From contig CAIYWO010000155.1 in NCBI GenBank assembly GCA_903929925.1, positions 1 to 18,128 on the forward strand: a stretch of DNA of 18,128 nt, written 5' to 3'. The stretch comes from an uncultured beta proteobacterium. Lineage in GTDB: Bacteria > Pseudomonadota > Gammaproteobacteria > Burkholderiales > Burkholderiaceae_B. Positions within the stretch are counted from its first letter, which is position 1, and every line of letters starts with the position of its first letter. The notes beneath the pieces are model-generated. The model was not told where the DNA came from. It was given only the letters and a program-made list of their open reading frames with translations, and searched no databases. Below, piece by piece: positions 8,244 through 14,956 of this stretch. Both the position numbers and the translations under genes were made by a program.

Positions 8244-8794
8244 TCCCAAGGTGCGACAGCGCCTGGCTCAGCCCATAGGCCAAGTTTCTTTTTCTGCGCA
8301 TCATTCTGTACACCAACTAACGCTTTATCGCGCAGAAACTTGCCTTTGGCCTGCTGGTTTGCCCAGGCCATGCCGTCTTGCACCTGTAAGCGATTCGCAG
8401 TCGTGCCATTTGCCGGCACATCACACACATCTCGGCCGTAGTGATCTTTCTCATAACAGGTGAGTGTCAGATTTTTGCCCGCAACATAATCTGCTAGATT
8501 TTTTCGCGAGGCCTCGCCAAACGGCTGACCGGGACGATCACTGCCATGGCTCGTTTCTGGCGCATCGATGCTCGCCAAGCGGATTCGGTGCTGAGTCTTA
8601 TCAACGAGTAAATTAATCGTGTCGCCATCAGAAACTTGTACGACCTTGCCAGTCAGTGCATATTGCCCTGCACTTTGTGCGGCTGCTGGGCGACCGATCG
8701 CACCTAGGCCAATTGAAGCCAAGACCACCATTGTTACGGTAAGGGTACGCACTACGCCATCGCGAGCACCAGTATTTTTTTCGATGTTATGCAT
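8204..8794 (-). CDS. Exported thermonuclease (staphylococcal nuclease homologue)
   Basis: A 196-residue protein of the SNase/thermonuclease family, which cleaves DNA and RNA phosphodiester bonds with calcium. An N-terminal signal peptide (hydrophobic 16-36, likely cut after RPAAAQ near residue 40) sends it to the periplasm or outside. The OB-fold nuclease domain runs from about 45 to 175. Catalytic and calcium residues are all present: D58 in SDGDT, R72, D77 and E80 in IRLASIDAPE, and R121 in YGRD, equivalent to D21, R35, D40, E43 and R87 of the Staphylococcus enzyme. A cysteine-containing tail (WRVVCWQNKKCK) ends the protein. The gene is first in the predicted transporter operon, and the binding-protein gene begins inside its 3' end. 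Whether co-transcription has meaning (salvage of nucleic acid fragments) is speculation. The ATG at 8794 lacks a clear Shine-Dalgarno sequence. Confidence 0.95.
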   Translation of the reverse strand: MHNIEKNTGARDGVVRTLTVTMVVLASIGLGAIGRPAAAQSAGQYALTGKVVQVSDGDTINLLVDKTQHRIRLASIDAPETSHGSDRPGQPFGEASRKNLADYVAGKNLTLTCYEKDHYGRDVCDVPANGTTANRLQVQDGMAWANQQAKGKFLRDKALVGVQNDAQKKKLGLWAEPGAVAPWEWRVVCWQNKKCK

Positions 8795-8806
8795 TTAAGT
8801 GTTTGA

Positions 8807-8833
8807 TTTATAAGTTATTTGTAAAAAGTACAA
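8807..8833 (-). promoter_or_regulatory. Putative promoter of the nuclease-ABC transporter operon
   Basis: In the AT-rich 62-base gap between corA and the nuclease, the minus strand has -10 TATAAA (8807-8812) and, 15 bases upstream, TTGTAC (8828-8833) as a weak -35. The spacer is short, so the -10 is the stronger part. No terminator hairpin after corA was seen, so read-through from corA is possible. Confidence 0.35.
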
Positions 8834-8856
8834 CAGTCCAGCAGTCAGTCGTGCAC

Positions 8857-9864
8857 TCAAAGCCATTTAGCCTGACGGAATTTATAAAACAAAGTCCCGC
8901 AAATCGTACCCATTAAGCCCAAGATAGCCAAGTAGCCATATTTCCATTGGAGTTCTGGCATGTACTCAAAGTTCATTCCATATATGCCAGCGATGGCCGT
9001 AGGCACTGCGAGAATGGCAGCCCAGGCAGCCAGACGACGGGTTGTTTCGGTCTGTTTTGACTGCTCAATCAGCATACCGGCCTCAAACGCAAAGGTGAGT
9101 CCCTCACCCAGGTTATCCAACAAACGATCCACGCGGTAAACACGATCAGCCAAATCAGAGAACAAAGGGCGTGCGGCGGCCTTGATCGGCGCAAACTCGC
9201 GGTGAGATAGGCGTCGGCAAACCTCGCCTAGCGGGGCAATCGCATTGTGCATTCGCTGGAAATCTCTACGCAGCTGATAGAGCTTTCGAACTTTCAGCTT
9301 CTCTAACCCACGCAAAATCAGCGCCTGCTCCATCGGCTCGACCGCTCTCTCGAACATGTCATTGGCAAGGTTATAGCGGTCGATCAACAGATCAAGCAGC
9401 TCTGTGGCCACAAAAGCGCTCCCCTGCGCCAGCTGATCGGGACGACTCTCCAAGCGCTGTCGCAAGGCAGAATGCGATGCAACGGCGCCGCGACGCAACG
9501 TGATCAGGTAGTTTGGTCCAATCAGCAATTGAGTCTCACCAAAAGCAGGCAAACCATCTGTACCGCGCACCTCAACGGTCATTGCGACCAAAAGCACTGC
9601 TTGTCCATAATCCATCACCTTGGGGACGCGGTGATTTGCTGCCATGTCCTGGCCGACGTCTGCGGCTAAGCCGAGCTGCGCAACAATCGCATCTAACAGG
9701 CTGGCCGGTGGCTCGCGCAACCCGACCCACAAAAGAGAGTCCTCAGCCTTGAGCGCGTCGCTGAGCTGTGTAACCTCCACAGCACGTCCTCTTCCCTCTG
9801 GCCCATACAGTGTGGAGGCAAGAATGGGGGACAAGGACTCGGGAACAGGGGATGAATCATTCAT
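8857..9864 (-). CDS. corA: CorA family magnesium/cobalt transport protein
   Basis: A 335-residue CorA-type divalent cation channel, which forms an inner-membrane pentamer that conducts Mg2+ (also Co2+ or Ni2+). The large cytoplasmic alpha/beta domain covers about residues 1-270 with the long stalk helix before the membrane. Two C-terminal helices follow (about 277-295 and 309-329). The selectivity motif YGMN (295-298) closes the first helix and is followed by the periplasmic loop MPEL (302-305); the tail KFRQAKWL is basic as expected. The GMN motif separates it from the ZntB or other 2-TM-GxN variants only loosely, so zinc export cannot be excluded. The ATG at 9864 gives an ordinary N-terminal length. 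It diverges from the hydroxyacid dehydrogenase operon, with 143 bases between. Confidence 0.94.
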   Translation of the reverse strand: MNDSSPVPESLSPILASTLYGPEGRGRAVEVTQLSDALKAEDSLLWVGLREPPASLLDAIVAQLGLAADVGQDMAANHRVPKVMDYGQAVLLVAMTVEVRGTDGLPAFGETQLLIGPNYLITLRRGAVASHSALRQRLESRPDQLAQGSAFVATELLDLLIDRYNLANDMFERAVEPMEQALILRGLEKLKVRKLYQLRRDFQRMHNAIAPLGEVCRRLSHREFAPIKAAARPLFSDLADRVYRVDRLLDNLGEGLTFAFEAGMLIEQSKQTETTRRLAAWAAILAVPTAIAGIYGMNFEYMPELQWKYGYLAILGLMGTICGTLFYKFRQAKWL

Positions 9865-10007
9865 GTCAGGTATCCGAAGATAAAAAACAGCTAAATCGCA
9901 GCAATCAGGCCAAAATAAAAGGTCATTTGGCGTGATTTAATGTAAAAAACTAAGCCAGGCAACTAGAGTGCAGGGCATATCAGACCACATTCGAGCAAAG
10001 TTTAACC
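9865..10007 (+). promoter_or_regulatory. Divergent intergenic region between corA and the hydroxyacid dehydrogenase operon
   Basis: This 143-base AT-rich gap must hold promoters for both directions. For corA (minus) the best candidate is TTGCTG (9899-9904) with a 16-base spacer to TATCTT (9877-9882), which would give a very short leader. For the plus-strand operon, AT-rich sequence at about 9931-9960 is suggestive but has no convincing -35/-10 pair. I saw no clear operator palindrome or riboswitch. Confidence 0.3.
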
Positions 10008-10955
10008 ATGCAGATCGTATTTTTAGATAGCGACACCATTCCTAGCCCGCTTCCTGTGCCGAGTTGGGCCACAAAGTGGACAAACTGCCCTGCGACTGCA
10101 CCGAGCGCCCAAGCAACCATACAAGCCCTGGGATCGGCTGAAATATGTATCACCAACAAAGTCAAAATCACTGCTGACGTGCTTGCAGGGGCTCCCAACC
10201 TTAAGTTCGTTTGCGTCGCGGCGACCGGCTATGACTGCATTGATCTCAATGCATGCCGAGCGCGGGGCGTTGTTGTATCCAACGTGCCTGGCTACTCCCG
10301 CCAAAGCGTAGGGGAAGGCGTCATCGGATTTATTTTTGCGTTGCGTCGTGGACTGTATTTTTATCAAACTGAAGGTCGCCATCAGTGGCCGACCTCTTCA
10401 CACTTCTGCGTGCACGGCGCCCCCGTTCTAAATATACGAGGCGCAACACTAGGCATTTTCGGGAAGGGCGCCATTGGCACCGAGGTCGCCACCCTTGCGC
10501 AAGCGCTTGGAATGAACGTGCTGTTCGGTGAACATCGTGGCGCCAACGTTGTGCGACCCGGTTATGTTGCCTTTGAAGAGCTTCTCGCTCAAAGTGACGT
10601 CATCACACTACACTGCCCTCTCACCCCTGACACCCGTGGTCTGATTGGCGCGAAAGAACTTGCTCAGATGAAACCAGGCGCCATGCTGATCAATACAGCT
10701 CGGGGCCCACTGATTGACGAGACTGCGGTCGGCGACGCACTATTAAGCGGCCATCTCGGTGGCGTTGCGCTGGACGTTTTAGCCAGTGAGCCGCCCGCGG
10801 CGGAGCACCCGCTGCTGCAAATGCACTTAGCTAATTTAATTATCACGCCCCACATTACGTGGGCCAACGAAGACGGGATGTCCAGACTCACGCAAGGCAT
10901 CCTCGGCAATCTGAACGCGTTTGTGCAAGGCAAGCCGATCAACGTCGTAAGCTGA
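10008..10955 (+). CDS. D-2-hydroxyacid dehydrogenase (glycerate dehydrogenase/hydroxypyruvate reductase-like)
   Basis: A 315-residue NAD-dependent dehydrogenase of the D-isomer-specific 2-hydroxyacid family, interconverting a 2-keto acid and the D-hydroxy acid. The Rossmann motif is GKGAIG (152-157); the acidic E175 after the second strand favours NAD(H) over NADP(H). The catalytic set is complete: R232 (NTARGPLID), E261 (in LASEPP) and H282 (TPHITWA). The segment EGRHQWPTSSHFC (122-134) resembles glycerate dehydrogenase/hydroxypyruvate reductase members, which is my best guess for substrate class. The ATG at 10008 gives a normal N-terminus with an AAAG-like weak binding site upstream. The gene leads an operon with an AtuA-family protein 19 bases downstream, its small partner and a Bug receptor, suggesting that the pathway handles a hydroxy- or keto-acid. 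Confidence 0.94.
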   Translation: MQIVFLDSDTIPSPLPVPSWATKWTNCPATAPSAQATIQALGSAEICITNKVKITADVLAGAPNLKFVCVAATGYDCIDLNACRARGVVVSNVPGYSRQSVGEGVIGFIFALRRGLYFYQTEGRHQWPTSSHFCVHGAPVLNIRGATLGIFGKGAIGTEVATLAQALGMNVLFGEHRGANVVRPGYVAFEELLAQSDVITLHCPLTPDTRGLIGAKELAQMKPGAMLINTARGPLIDETAVGDALLSGHLGGVALDVLASEPPAAEHPLLQMHLANLIITPHITWANEDGMSRLTQGILGNLNAFVQGKPINVVS

Positions 10956-10974
10956 TTCATACTGGAACTTATTC

Positions 10975-12342
10975 ATGCCTCAAACCAAAACAGATAAGCC
11001 GCTTTATGTCGGCTGTGCGACCGGATTCTCTGGCGATCGGACCGATGGTGCGGGTCCAGTCGTCGACACATTAATTGCGCTTGGCGGCGGGGTCCTGAAC
11101 TTCGAAACCTTGGCTGAACGCACGCTCGCGCTGGCCCAAATTGAAAAGCGCAAAAATCCCAAAATGGGCTACGAGCCACTGCTCGACGATCTCGTTGGGC
11201 CTGTCTTAAAACGCTGTCTCGAACACAAGATCCAGATTGTGAGTAACTTTGGTGCTGCAAACCCACAAGCGGCTGCGCAACGCATCTTTGCACTGGCGCG
11301 CACGCAAGGCTTGCGTGCACCACGCATTGCAGTCGTACACGGGGACGATTTAACGCAACCCGAACAGTTGAAGTTTCTGCTTAAAAAGCTGGGCTCGGAT
11401 ATTGATCCATCGCGCGTCGTGAGCGCAAATGCCTACATCGGCGCCTATGAAATTGCGCAAGCCTTGAACGATGGCGCTGACGTTGTCGTCACTGGCCGCG
11501 TATCGGATCCGTCCCTAACCCTCGGGCCCGCGATTGCGCACTTCGGTTGGGCGATGGATGACTGGCACCTGATGGGCTGCGGCACCATGGCCGGGCATAT
11601 GCTGGAGTGCGGCACACAGGTCTCTGGTGGCTACTATTGCGTCCCAGGCCAGAAGCCGGTCCCCGATATGCATCGCATCGGTTTCCCGATCGCAGAAATA
11701 CGCGCAGACGGAAGCTTTTCAGTCTTCAAAGCGGACAACACCGGCGGACGCGTAGACGATCGAACCGGACGCGAACAAATTCTGTACGAAGTACACGATC
11801 CGGCAAAGTATCTGACCCCCGATGTCACAGCCGACATTACGGAGGTGACGATCCAAGCCGAAGGACCAGATCGCATCCGTGTCGAGGGGGTGACTGGCCA
11901 TGCACGACCTGCAGAATTGAAAGTCAACGTTTGCTATGACAATGGGTATTTCGCGGAAGCAGAGATTTCCTACGCAGGATTTCAGGCACGCGAACGCGCT
12001 GCACTTGCCGGCGAAACAGTACGTAAACGTATCGGGCATCTTCTACCACTTCGCATCGACTTGATTGGTGCGGTCAGCATTTTTGGTGATGACGCTGGAG
12101 AACTGATGCGACAAGGGTTGCCCGAGGCGCGCGACGTCCGTTTACGCGTCGCGGGTGTGCACTTACAGAAAGAGATTGCGGAAAAAGTTCTACGCGATGT
12201 GACCTCTCTGTATTGTTGTGGTCCTGCCGGTGGTGGTGGCGTTCGCACTTCACTACGCCCCCGCCTCGACACCTTGTCTTGCACCATTCCTCGCGAGGCC
12301 GTGCCTTGCGGCTACAGTTTTGTTCAGGAGCAACTTGCATGA
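10975..12342 (+). CDS. AtuA family protein (DUF1446, acyclic terpene utilization type)
   Basis: A 455-residue protein of the AtuA/DUF1446 family. The near-N-terminal VGCATGFSGDRTDGAGP, the VSNFGAANP motif (about 84-92) and GRVSDPSL (about 175-182) are characteristic. The family is named for atuA of the Pseudomonas citronellol/geraniol gene cluster, but its biochemical role is unresolved, and no geranyl-CoA carboxylase genes are present here, so the terpene label should not be transferred. In some organisms the family carries a fused C-terminal ferredoxin-fold domain; here that part is a separate gene overlapping by ATGA at 12339-12342. The protein is soluble with no signal peptide. It sits between a D-2-hydroxyacid dehydrogenase and a Bug receptor, so it probably acts on the same organic acid or its CoA derivative (inference). 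Confidence 0.92.
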   Translation: MPQTKTDKPLYVGCATGFSGDRTDGAGPVVDTLIALGGGVLNFETLAERTLALAQIEKRKNPKMGYEPLLDDLVGPVLKRCLEHKIQIVSNFGAANPQAAAQRIFALARTQGLRAPRIAVVHGDDLTQPEQLKFLLKKLGSDIDPSRVVSANAYIGAYEIAQALNDGADVVVTGRVSDPSLTLGPAIAHFGWAMDDWHLMGCGTMAGHMLECGTQVSGGYYCVPGQKPVPDMHRIGFPIAEIRADGSFSVFKADNTGGRVDDRTGREQILYEVHDPAKYLTPDVTADITEVTIQAEGPDRIRVEGVTGHARPAELKVNVCYDNGYFAEAEISYAGFQARERAALAGETVRKRIGHLLPLRIDLIGAVSIFGDDAGELMRQGLPEARDVRLRVAGVHLQKEIAEKVLRDVTSLYCCGPAGGGGVRTSLRPRLDTLSCTIPREAVPCGYSFVQEQLA

Positions 12343-12704
12343 GCGCCACCATCAAGCTTCCGCTTTACCAACTTGCACATAGCCGTGCGGGCGACAAAGG
12401 CAACACCTCCAATATCAGCGTCATTGCCTGGGACTCTGAGTGCTATGCACTACTCGTCGAGCAAATGACCGAAGCACGTGTAGCTGAATGGTTTGGGTAT
12501 CGCCATCCGAAAAATGTGGCACGCTACTTGCTCCCTAAACTCGAAGCAATGAACTTTGTTCTAGAAGGAATTCTTGATGGCGGCGTCAACGACGCACTCA
12601 ATCTGGACACACATGGGAAAGGCCTATCTTTTTGGATGCTCGACATGTTGATAGACGTGCCCCAGAATTTAGCGGCTCGACTAGCCGTCAAAGAATACGC
12701 TTAA
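12339..12704 (+). CDS. AtuA-related small protein (detached AtuA C-terminal domain)
   Basis: A 121-residue protein matching the small AtuA-like ferredoxin-fold family that is the C-terminal domain of longer AtuA proteins. Diagnostic stretches are LAHSRAGDKGNTSNISVIAW (about 12-31) and, later, RYLLPKLEAMNFVLEGILDGG with a C-terminal HGKGLSFWMLDMLIDVP. The frame is open upstream to 12213, but the correct start is the ATG at 12339: it overlaps the AtuA stop as ATGA and has AGGAG (12326-12330) eight bases upstream. Tight coupling implies equimolar synthesis and probably a complex with the AtuA-type protein. No catalytic residues can be named. Despite the fold name there is no iron-sulfur cysteine pattern. 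Confidence 0.9.
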   Translation: MSATIKLPLYQLAHSRAGDKGNTSNISVIAWDSECYALLVEQMTEARVAEWFGYRHPKNVARYLLPKLEAMNFVLEGILDGGVNDALNLDTHGKGLSFWMLDMLIDVPQNLAARLAVKEYA

Positions 12705-12756
12705 CGATCAAGCCCACTAACTCAAGCCCATTTTTATACTTATCGGAGCACCGCAC

Positions 12757-13734
12757 ATGAGCACACGCCGCAACCTCTTGATCGCCACACTTGGCATCGT
12801 CGGCACACTGTTATCAGCACCGTCAATGGCTCAAGCCTACCCAACCAAGCCAATCAAGCTGATCATCCCTTTCCCCGCCGGAGGGGCGACCGATATCGTG
12901 GGTCGCGTCGTAGCACAACAATTGGGCGTCGAGCTTGGACAAACTGTCGTTGTGGACAACCGCGCGGGAGCGGCGGGCGTCATTGGATCGGAATCTGTCG
13001 CACGCGCTGCACCGGATGGTTACACCATCCTGCTGTCGACCTCCAGCACGCACACGATCGGCCCGATCTTGAACGCCAAGATCCCCTACTCCCCGACCAA
13101 AGACTTCACGCCAATCATGTACCTTGCAGCATCACCACAGGTTGTTGTTGTGCCCTTATCGTCGCCAGCAAACACGATGCCCGAGCTGATTGATTACATC
13201 AAAAAGAACCCTGGCAAACTGAACTTTGGCTCGGCCGGAACCGGCGGCATTCCACACCTTTCGACAGAGCGCTTTCTGGCAATGACGGGTACGAAAATGA
13301 CCCACGTTCCCTACAAAGGTACAGCGCTTGCAATGCCCGATTTGATGGCAGGACGTCTGGATTTGATGTTTGACTCGATCTCAGTATCGTTGCCACATAT
13401 TCGCGACGGCAAAGTGCGTGCGCTGGCGGTCACTTCACCCAAACCATCCTCAGTAGCACCTAATATTCCGACGCTGTCACAGTTTGTACCGGGCTACGAG
13501 TCACTGACATGGTTTGGTGTATTTGGCCCAGCAGGCCTGCCACCCGCCATACAAGAAAAGCTCAACCAAGCGCTGAATAAAGCAATTCAAAATCCAGCAC
13601 TCTTGGCGCAGTTCGCCAAGCTTGGCTTTGATGCCGCGGGCGGCACACCGCAGGAGTTTGCGAAGAAGATGGCGGAAGAAACTGCAATGTGGCAGAAGGT
13701 TATCACCGACGGCAACATCACGATCGAGAAGTAA
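12757..13734 (+). CDS. Bug/TctC family periplasmic tricarboxylate-type receptor (first copy)
   Basis: A 325-residue solute receptor of the Bug (Bordetella uptake gene) family, the periplasmic component of tripartite tricarboxylate transporters. The signal peptide ends at SMAQA (cut after about residue 27), and the mature start YPTKPIKLIIPFPAGGATD is a textbook Bug N-terminus; the PAGGATD loop and HVPYKG (residues 185-190) line the carboxylate pocket in solved relatives. Ligands of the family are small carboxylates such as citrate, malate, glutamate, nicotinate or aromatic acids, and the specific one is not readable. GGAG at 12745-12748 precedes the ATG. It is last in the operon with the hydroxyacid dehydrogenase and AtuA-type genes, and no TctA or TctB is near. 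Its 3' end overlaps the convergent membrane-protein gene by 17 bases. Confidence 0.95.
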   Translation: MSTRRNLLIATLGIVGTLLSAPSMAQAYPTKPIKLIIPFPAGGATDIVGRVVAQQLGVELGQTVVVDNRAGAAGVIGSESVARAAPDGYTILLSTSSTHTIGPILNAKIPYSPTKDFTPIMYLAASPQVVVVPLSSPANTMPELIDYIKKNPGKLNFGSAGTGGIPHLSTERFLAMTGTKMTHVPYKGTALAMPDLMAGRLDLMFDSISVSLPHIRDGKVRALAVTSPKPSSVAPNIPTLSQFVPGYESLTWFGVFGPAGLPPAIQEKLNQALNKAIQNPALLAQFAKLGFDAAGGTPQEFAKKMAEETAMWQKVITDGNITIEK

Positions 13735-14332
13735 ACACTCGAGCAGTCAGCAACTTGAGAGCTAGGCTCGTAACGTAAAGAATTACGAACGTGCCTAGCA
13801 AATCACCTACCAACATCGGCACTATGCCAGAAAAAATATCTGGCATATGACCGGTGAAGAAAAAGTAAATATTGTGTGGAACGACGTTACAAACTGCACC
13901 AGCCAGGGAAAAAATAACAAGCTGAGCAGGTCGCAAGCCTGACAGGTCTTCGCTAACCCCTAACCACTGAGTACAGGCACGCACCGCGACAAATGGGCCG
14001 AGCGCCGACAAACCAGCAATCACAATCGCATCGTGCCATCCCGAATGCATGACGATATCGGTGGTCAGCAAGGCGCCTATAAATAAGCCAGCGACCCCAA
14101 CCCATCCAAGCGCCATCACCGCTAGCATACGTATTGCAGCAGGCAAAAATACCCAATTGATGACGCTGCTCAGAGATACCGCTGAAAACAACCACTCGTT
14201 AAGGTAAAACAGCCCGGTCCATAGCAAGACGACAACAAGACCACTGGCGAGCATACCCAAGACTGAGTTTGCAGCAGGTGACTCTTGACTCGATGACGAA
14301 CTGGTTGACTCAAATGAGGGGGGAGGCGACAT
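13718..14332 (-). CDS. Multi-span inner-membrane protein, MASE1-like (unknown function)
   Basis: A 204-residue integral membrane protein. After a Ser-rich cytoplasmic N-terminus (1-22) about five to seven hydrophobic segments follow (near 26-46, 57-88 as one or two, 101-120, 135-157 and 168-195). The pattern LPAAIRMLAVMALGW (63-77) and the late VPMLVGDLLGTFVILYV (171-187) recall the MASE1 sensory membrane domain, which normally precedes a kinase or GGDEF domain; no output domain is encoded here. The assignment is by motif shape and is uncertain. The ATG at 14332 begins four bases after the stop of the winged-helix regulator gene, so the two are co-transcribed and possibly coupled. The gene is convergent with the Bug receptor, overlapping it by 17 bases at the 3' ends. 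Confidence 0.8.
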   Translation of the reverse strand: MSPPPSFESTSSSSSQESPAANSVLGMLASGLVVVLLWTGLFYLNEWLFSAVSLSSVINWVFLPAAIRMLAVMALGWVGVAGLFIGALLTTDIVMHSGWHDAIVIAGLSALGPFVAVRACTQWLGVSEDLSGLRPAQLVIFSLAGAVCNVVPHNIYFFFTGHMPDIFSGIVPMLVGDLLGTFVILYVTSLALKLLTARVFTSRS

Positions 14333-14336
14333 CGGG

Positions 14337-14696
14337 TCAGGCCGGCTGAGATGCCTTATCGATTGCTTGCCCTAACGCAACAAAATACTTGCGGGCCAGT
14401 TCGGTGGGGACGACATACTTGACTCGGCTGTCGATCTTGTCGACATCAAGCTCAATCATTCCTTTTTTACGCAAAGTCTTAAGGCGCCGATGCGCTGTGG
14501 TCGCAGAGATTTCTGTCGAGAGACCCATTGCTTCGAGGACACTGACTTTTTGCGCATCATGCCACTTGACGCCCAACATCGTGAGCAGGCGCTCTTCAAC
14601 CGGATCCATCTTGGGAAAGGTTGGAATCTGACGGATTGCCTGCACCAAGTGCAGGAAACGCAAGTAAGTGATTGAGTACTTAGTTGTATCAGACAT
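14337..14696 (-). CDS. Winged-helix (MarR-like) transcriptional regulator
   Basis: A small 119-residue DNA-binding protein with a winged helix-turn-helix. Helices at about 50-59 (VSVLEAMGL) and 64-79 (SATTAHRRLKTLRKKG) form the helix-turn-helix, and the wing follows with IELDVDKIDSRVKYVVPT (81-98). The N-terminal helices and C-terminal helix (about 99-114) probably dimerise it. It resembles compact MarR-type regulators but lacks the ligand-binding core of full MarR proteins. An AGGG-type binding site lies about nine bases before the ATG at 14696. The gene precedes the MASE1-like membrane protein by four bases; the membrane partner may signal to it, or it may regulate the neighbouring catabolic genes. 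Both are inference. Confidence 0.85.
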   Translation of the reverse strand: MSDTTKYSITYLRFLHLVQAIRQIPTFPKMDPVEERLLTMLGVKWHDAQKVSVLEAMGLSTEISATTAHRRLKTLRKKGMIELDVDKIDSRVKYVVPTELARKYFVALGQAIDKASQPA

Positions 14697-14793
14697 ATCG
14701 TGTTGCCCTAAAAAGTCATTAGACTCATCTTAACTGTCATTGGAATATTACAACGCCATGGCGCCTGTCATACCAGTAAAAATAATCAACCAC

Positions 14794-14833
14794 AAAAAGG
14801 ACAAGGGCTTACAGATTTCTCTGTAAGCCCTTG
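14794..14833 (-). terminator. Rho-independent terminator of tRNA-Arg
   Basis: A perfect 13-bp stem, CAAGGGCTTACAG at 14802-14814 with CTGTAAGCCCTTG at 14821-14833, encloses a six-base loop. On the minus strand it is followed by TCCTTTTTG, a T-rich tail, just eight bases beyond the tRNA CCA end. It therefore ends the tRNA transcript before the regulator gene. Confidence 0.9.
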
Positions 14834-14840
14834 ATTTATA

Positions 14841-14917
14841 TGGCGCGCCCGGCAGGATTCGAACCCACGACCCCTTGGTTCGTAGCCAAGTACTCTATCC
14901 AACTGAGCTACGGGCGC
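14841..14917 (-). tRNA. tRNA-Arg (anticodon ACG)
   Basis: A 77-nucleotide tRNA with an encoded CCA end. The acceptor stem pairs GCGCCCG with CGGGCGC and the discriminator is G. The D-arm is TAGCTCAGTTGGATAGAG, the anticodon arm has stem CTTGG/CCAAG around loop CTACGAA (anticodon ACG, reading CGU and, after A34-to-inosine editing, CGC and CGA), and the T-arm has GTTCGAATC. It lies 35 bases after the stop of the second Bug receptor gene on the same strand, with its own promoter and terminator. No duplicated tRNA 3' end marking an integrated element was seen in the window. Confidence 0.98.
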
Positions 14918-14930
14918 AGCAAAGTGCAAC

Positions 14931-14956
14931 AGTATAGCAGTTTTTGAAAACTTCAA
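14931..14956 (-). promoter_or_regulatory. Promoter of tRNA-Arg, extended -10 type
   Basis: On the minus strand TGCTATACT gives a -10 TATACT (14931-14936) with a TG extension, 13 bases before the tRNA 5' end. A possible -35 TTGAAG at 14951-14956 is only 14 bases away, so the extended -10 probably carries the recognition. It overlaps the end of the Bug receptor gene. Confidence 0.55.

Noticed and set aside
8835..8850. Three AGTC copies upstream of the nuclease gene
   Set aside because: They are too short and irregularly spaced to be iterons or an operator; likely chance.
12213..12338. 42-residue extension of the AtuA-related protein
   Set aside because: It is only an out-of-frame reading of the AtuA 3' end; the family start coincides with the ATGA overlap and the AGGAG site.
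10975..12704. Acyclic terpene (citronellol/geraniol) degradation cluster
   Set aside because: Only AtuA-family proteins are present; the geranyl-CoA carboxylase and hydratase genes that define that pathway are absent.
14802..14833. The long perfect hairpin as a riboswitch or small RNA for the regulator gene
   Set aside because: Its position directly after the tRNA CCA end and the T-rich tail on the same strand explain it as the tRNA terminator.
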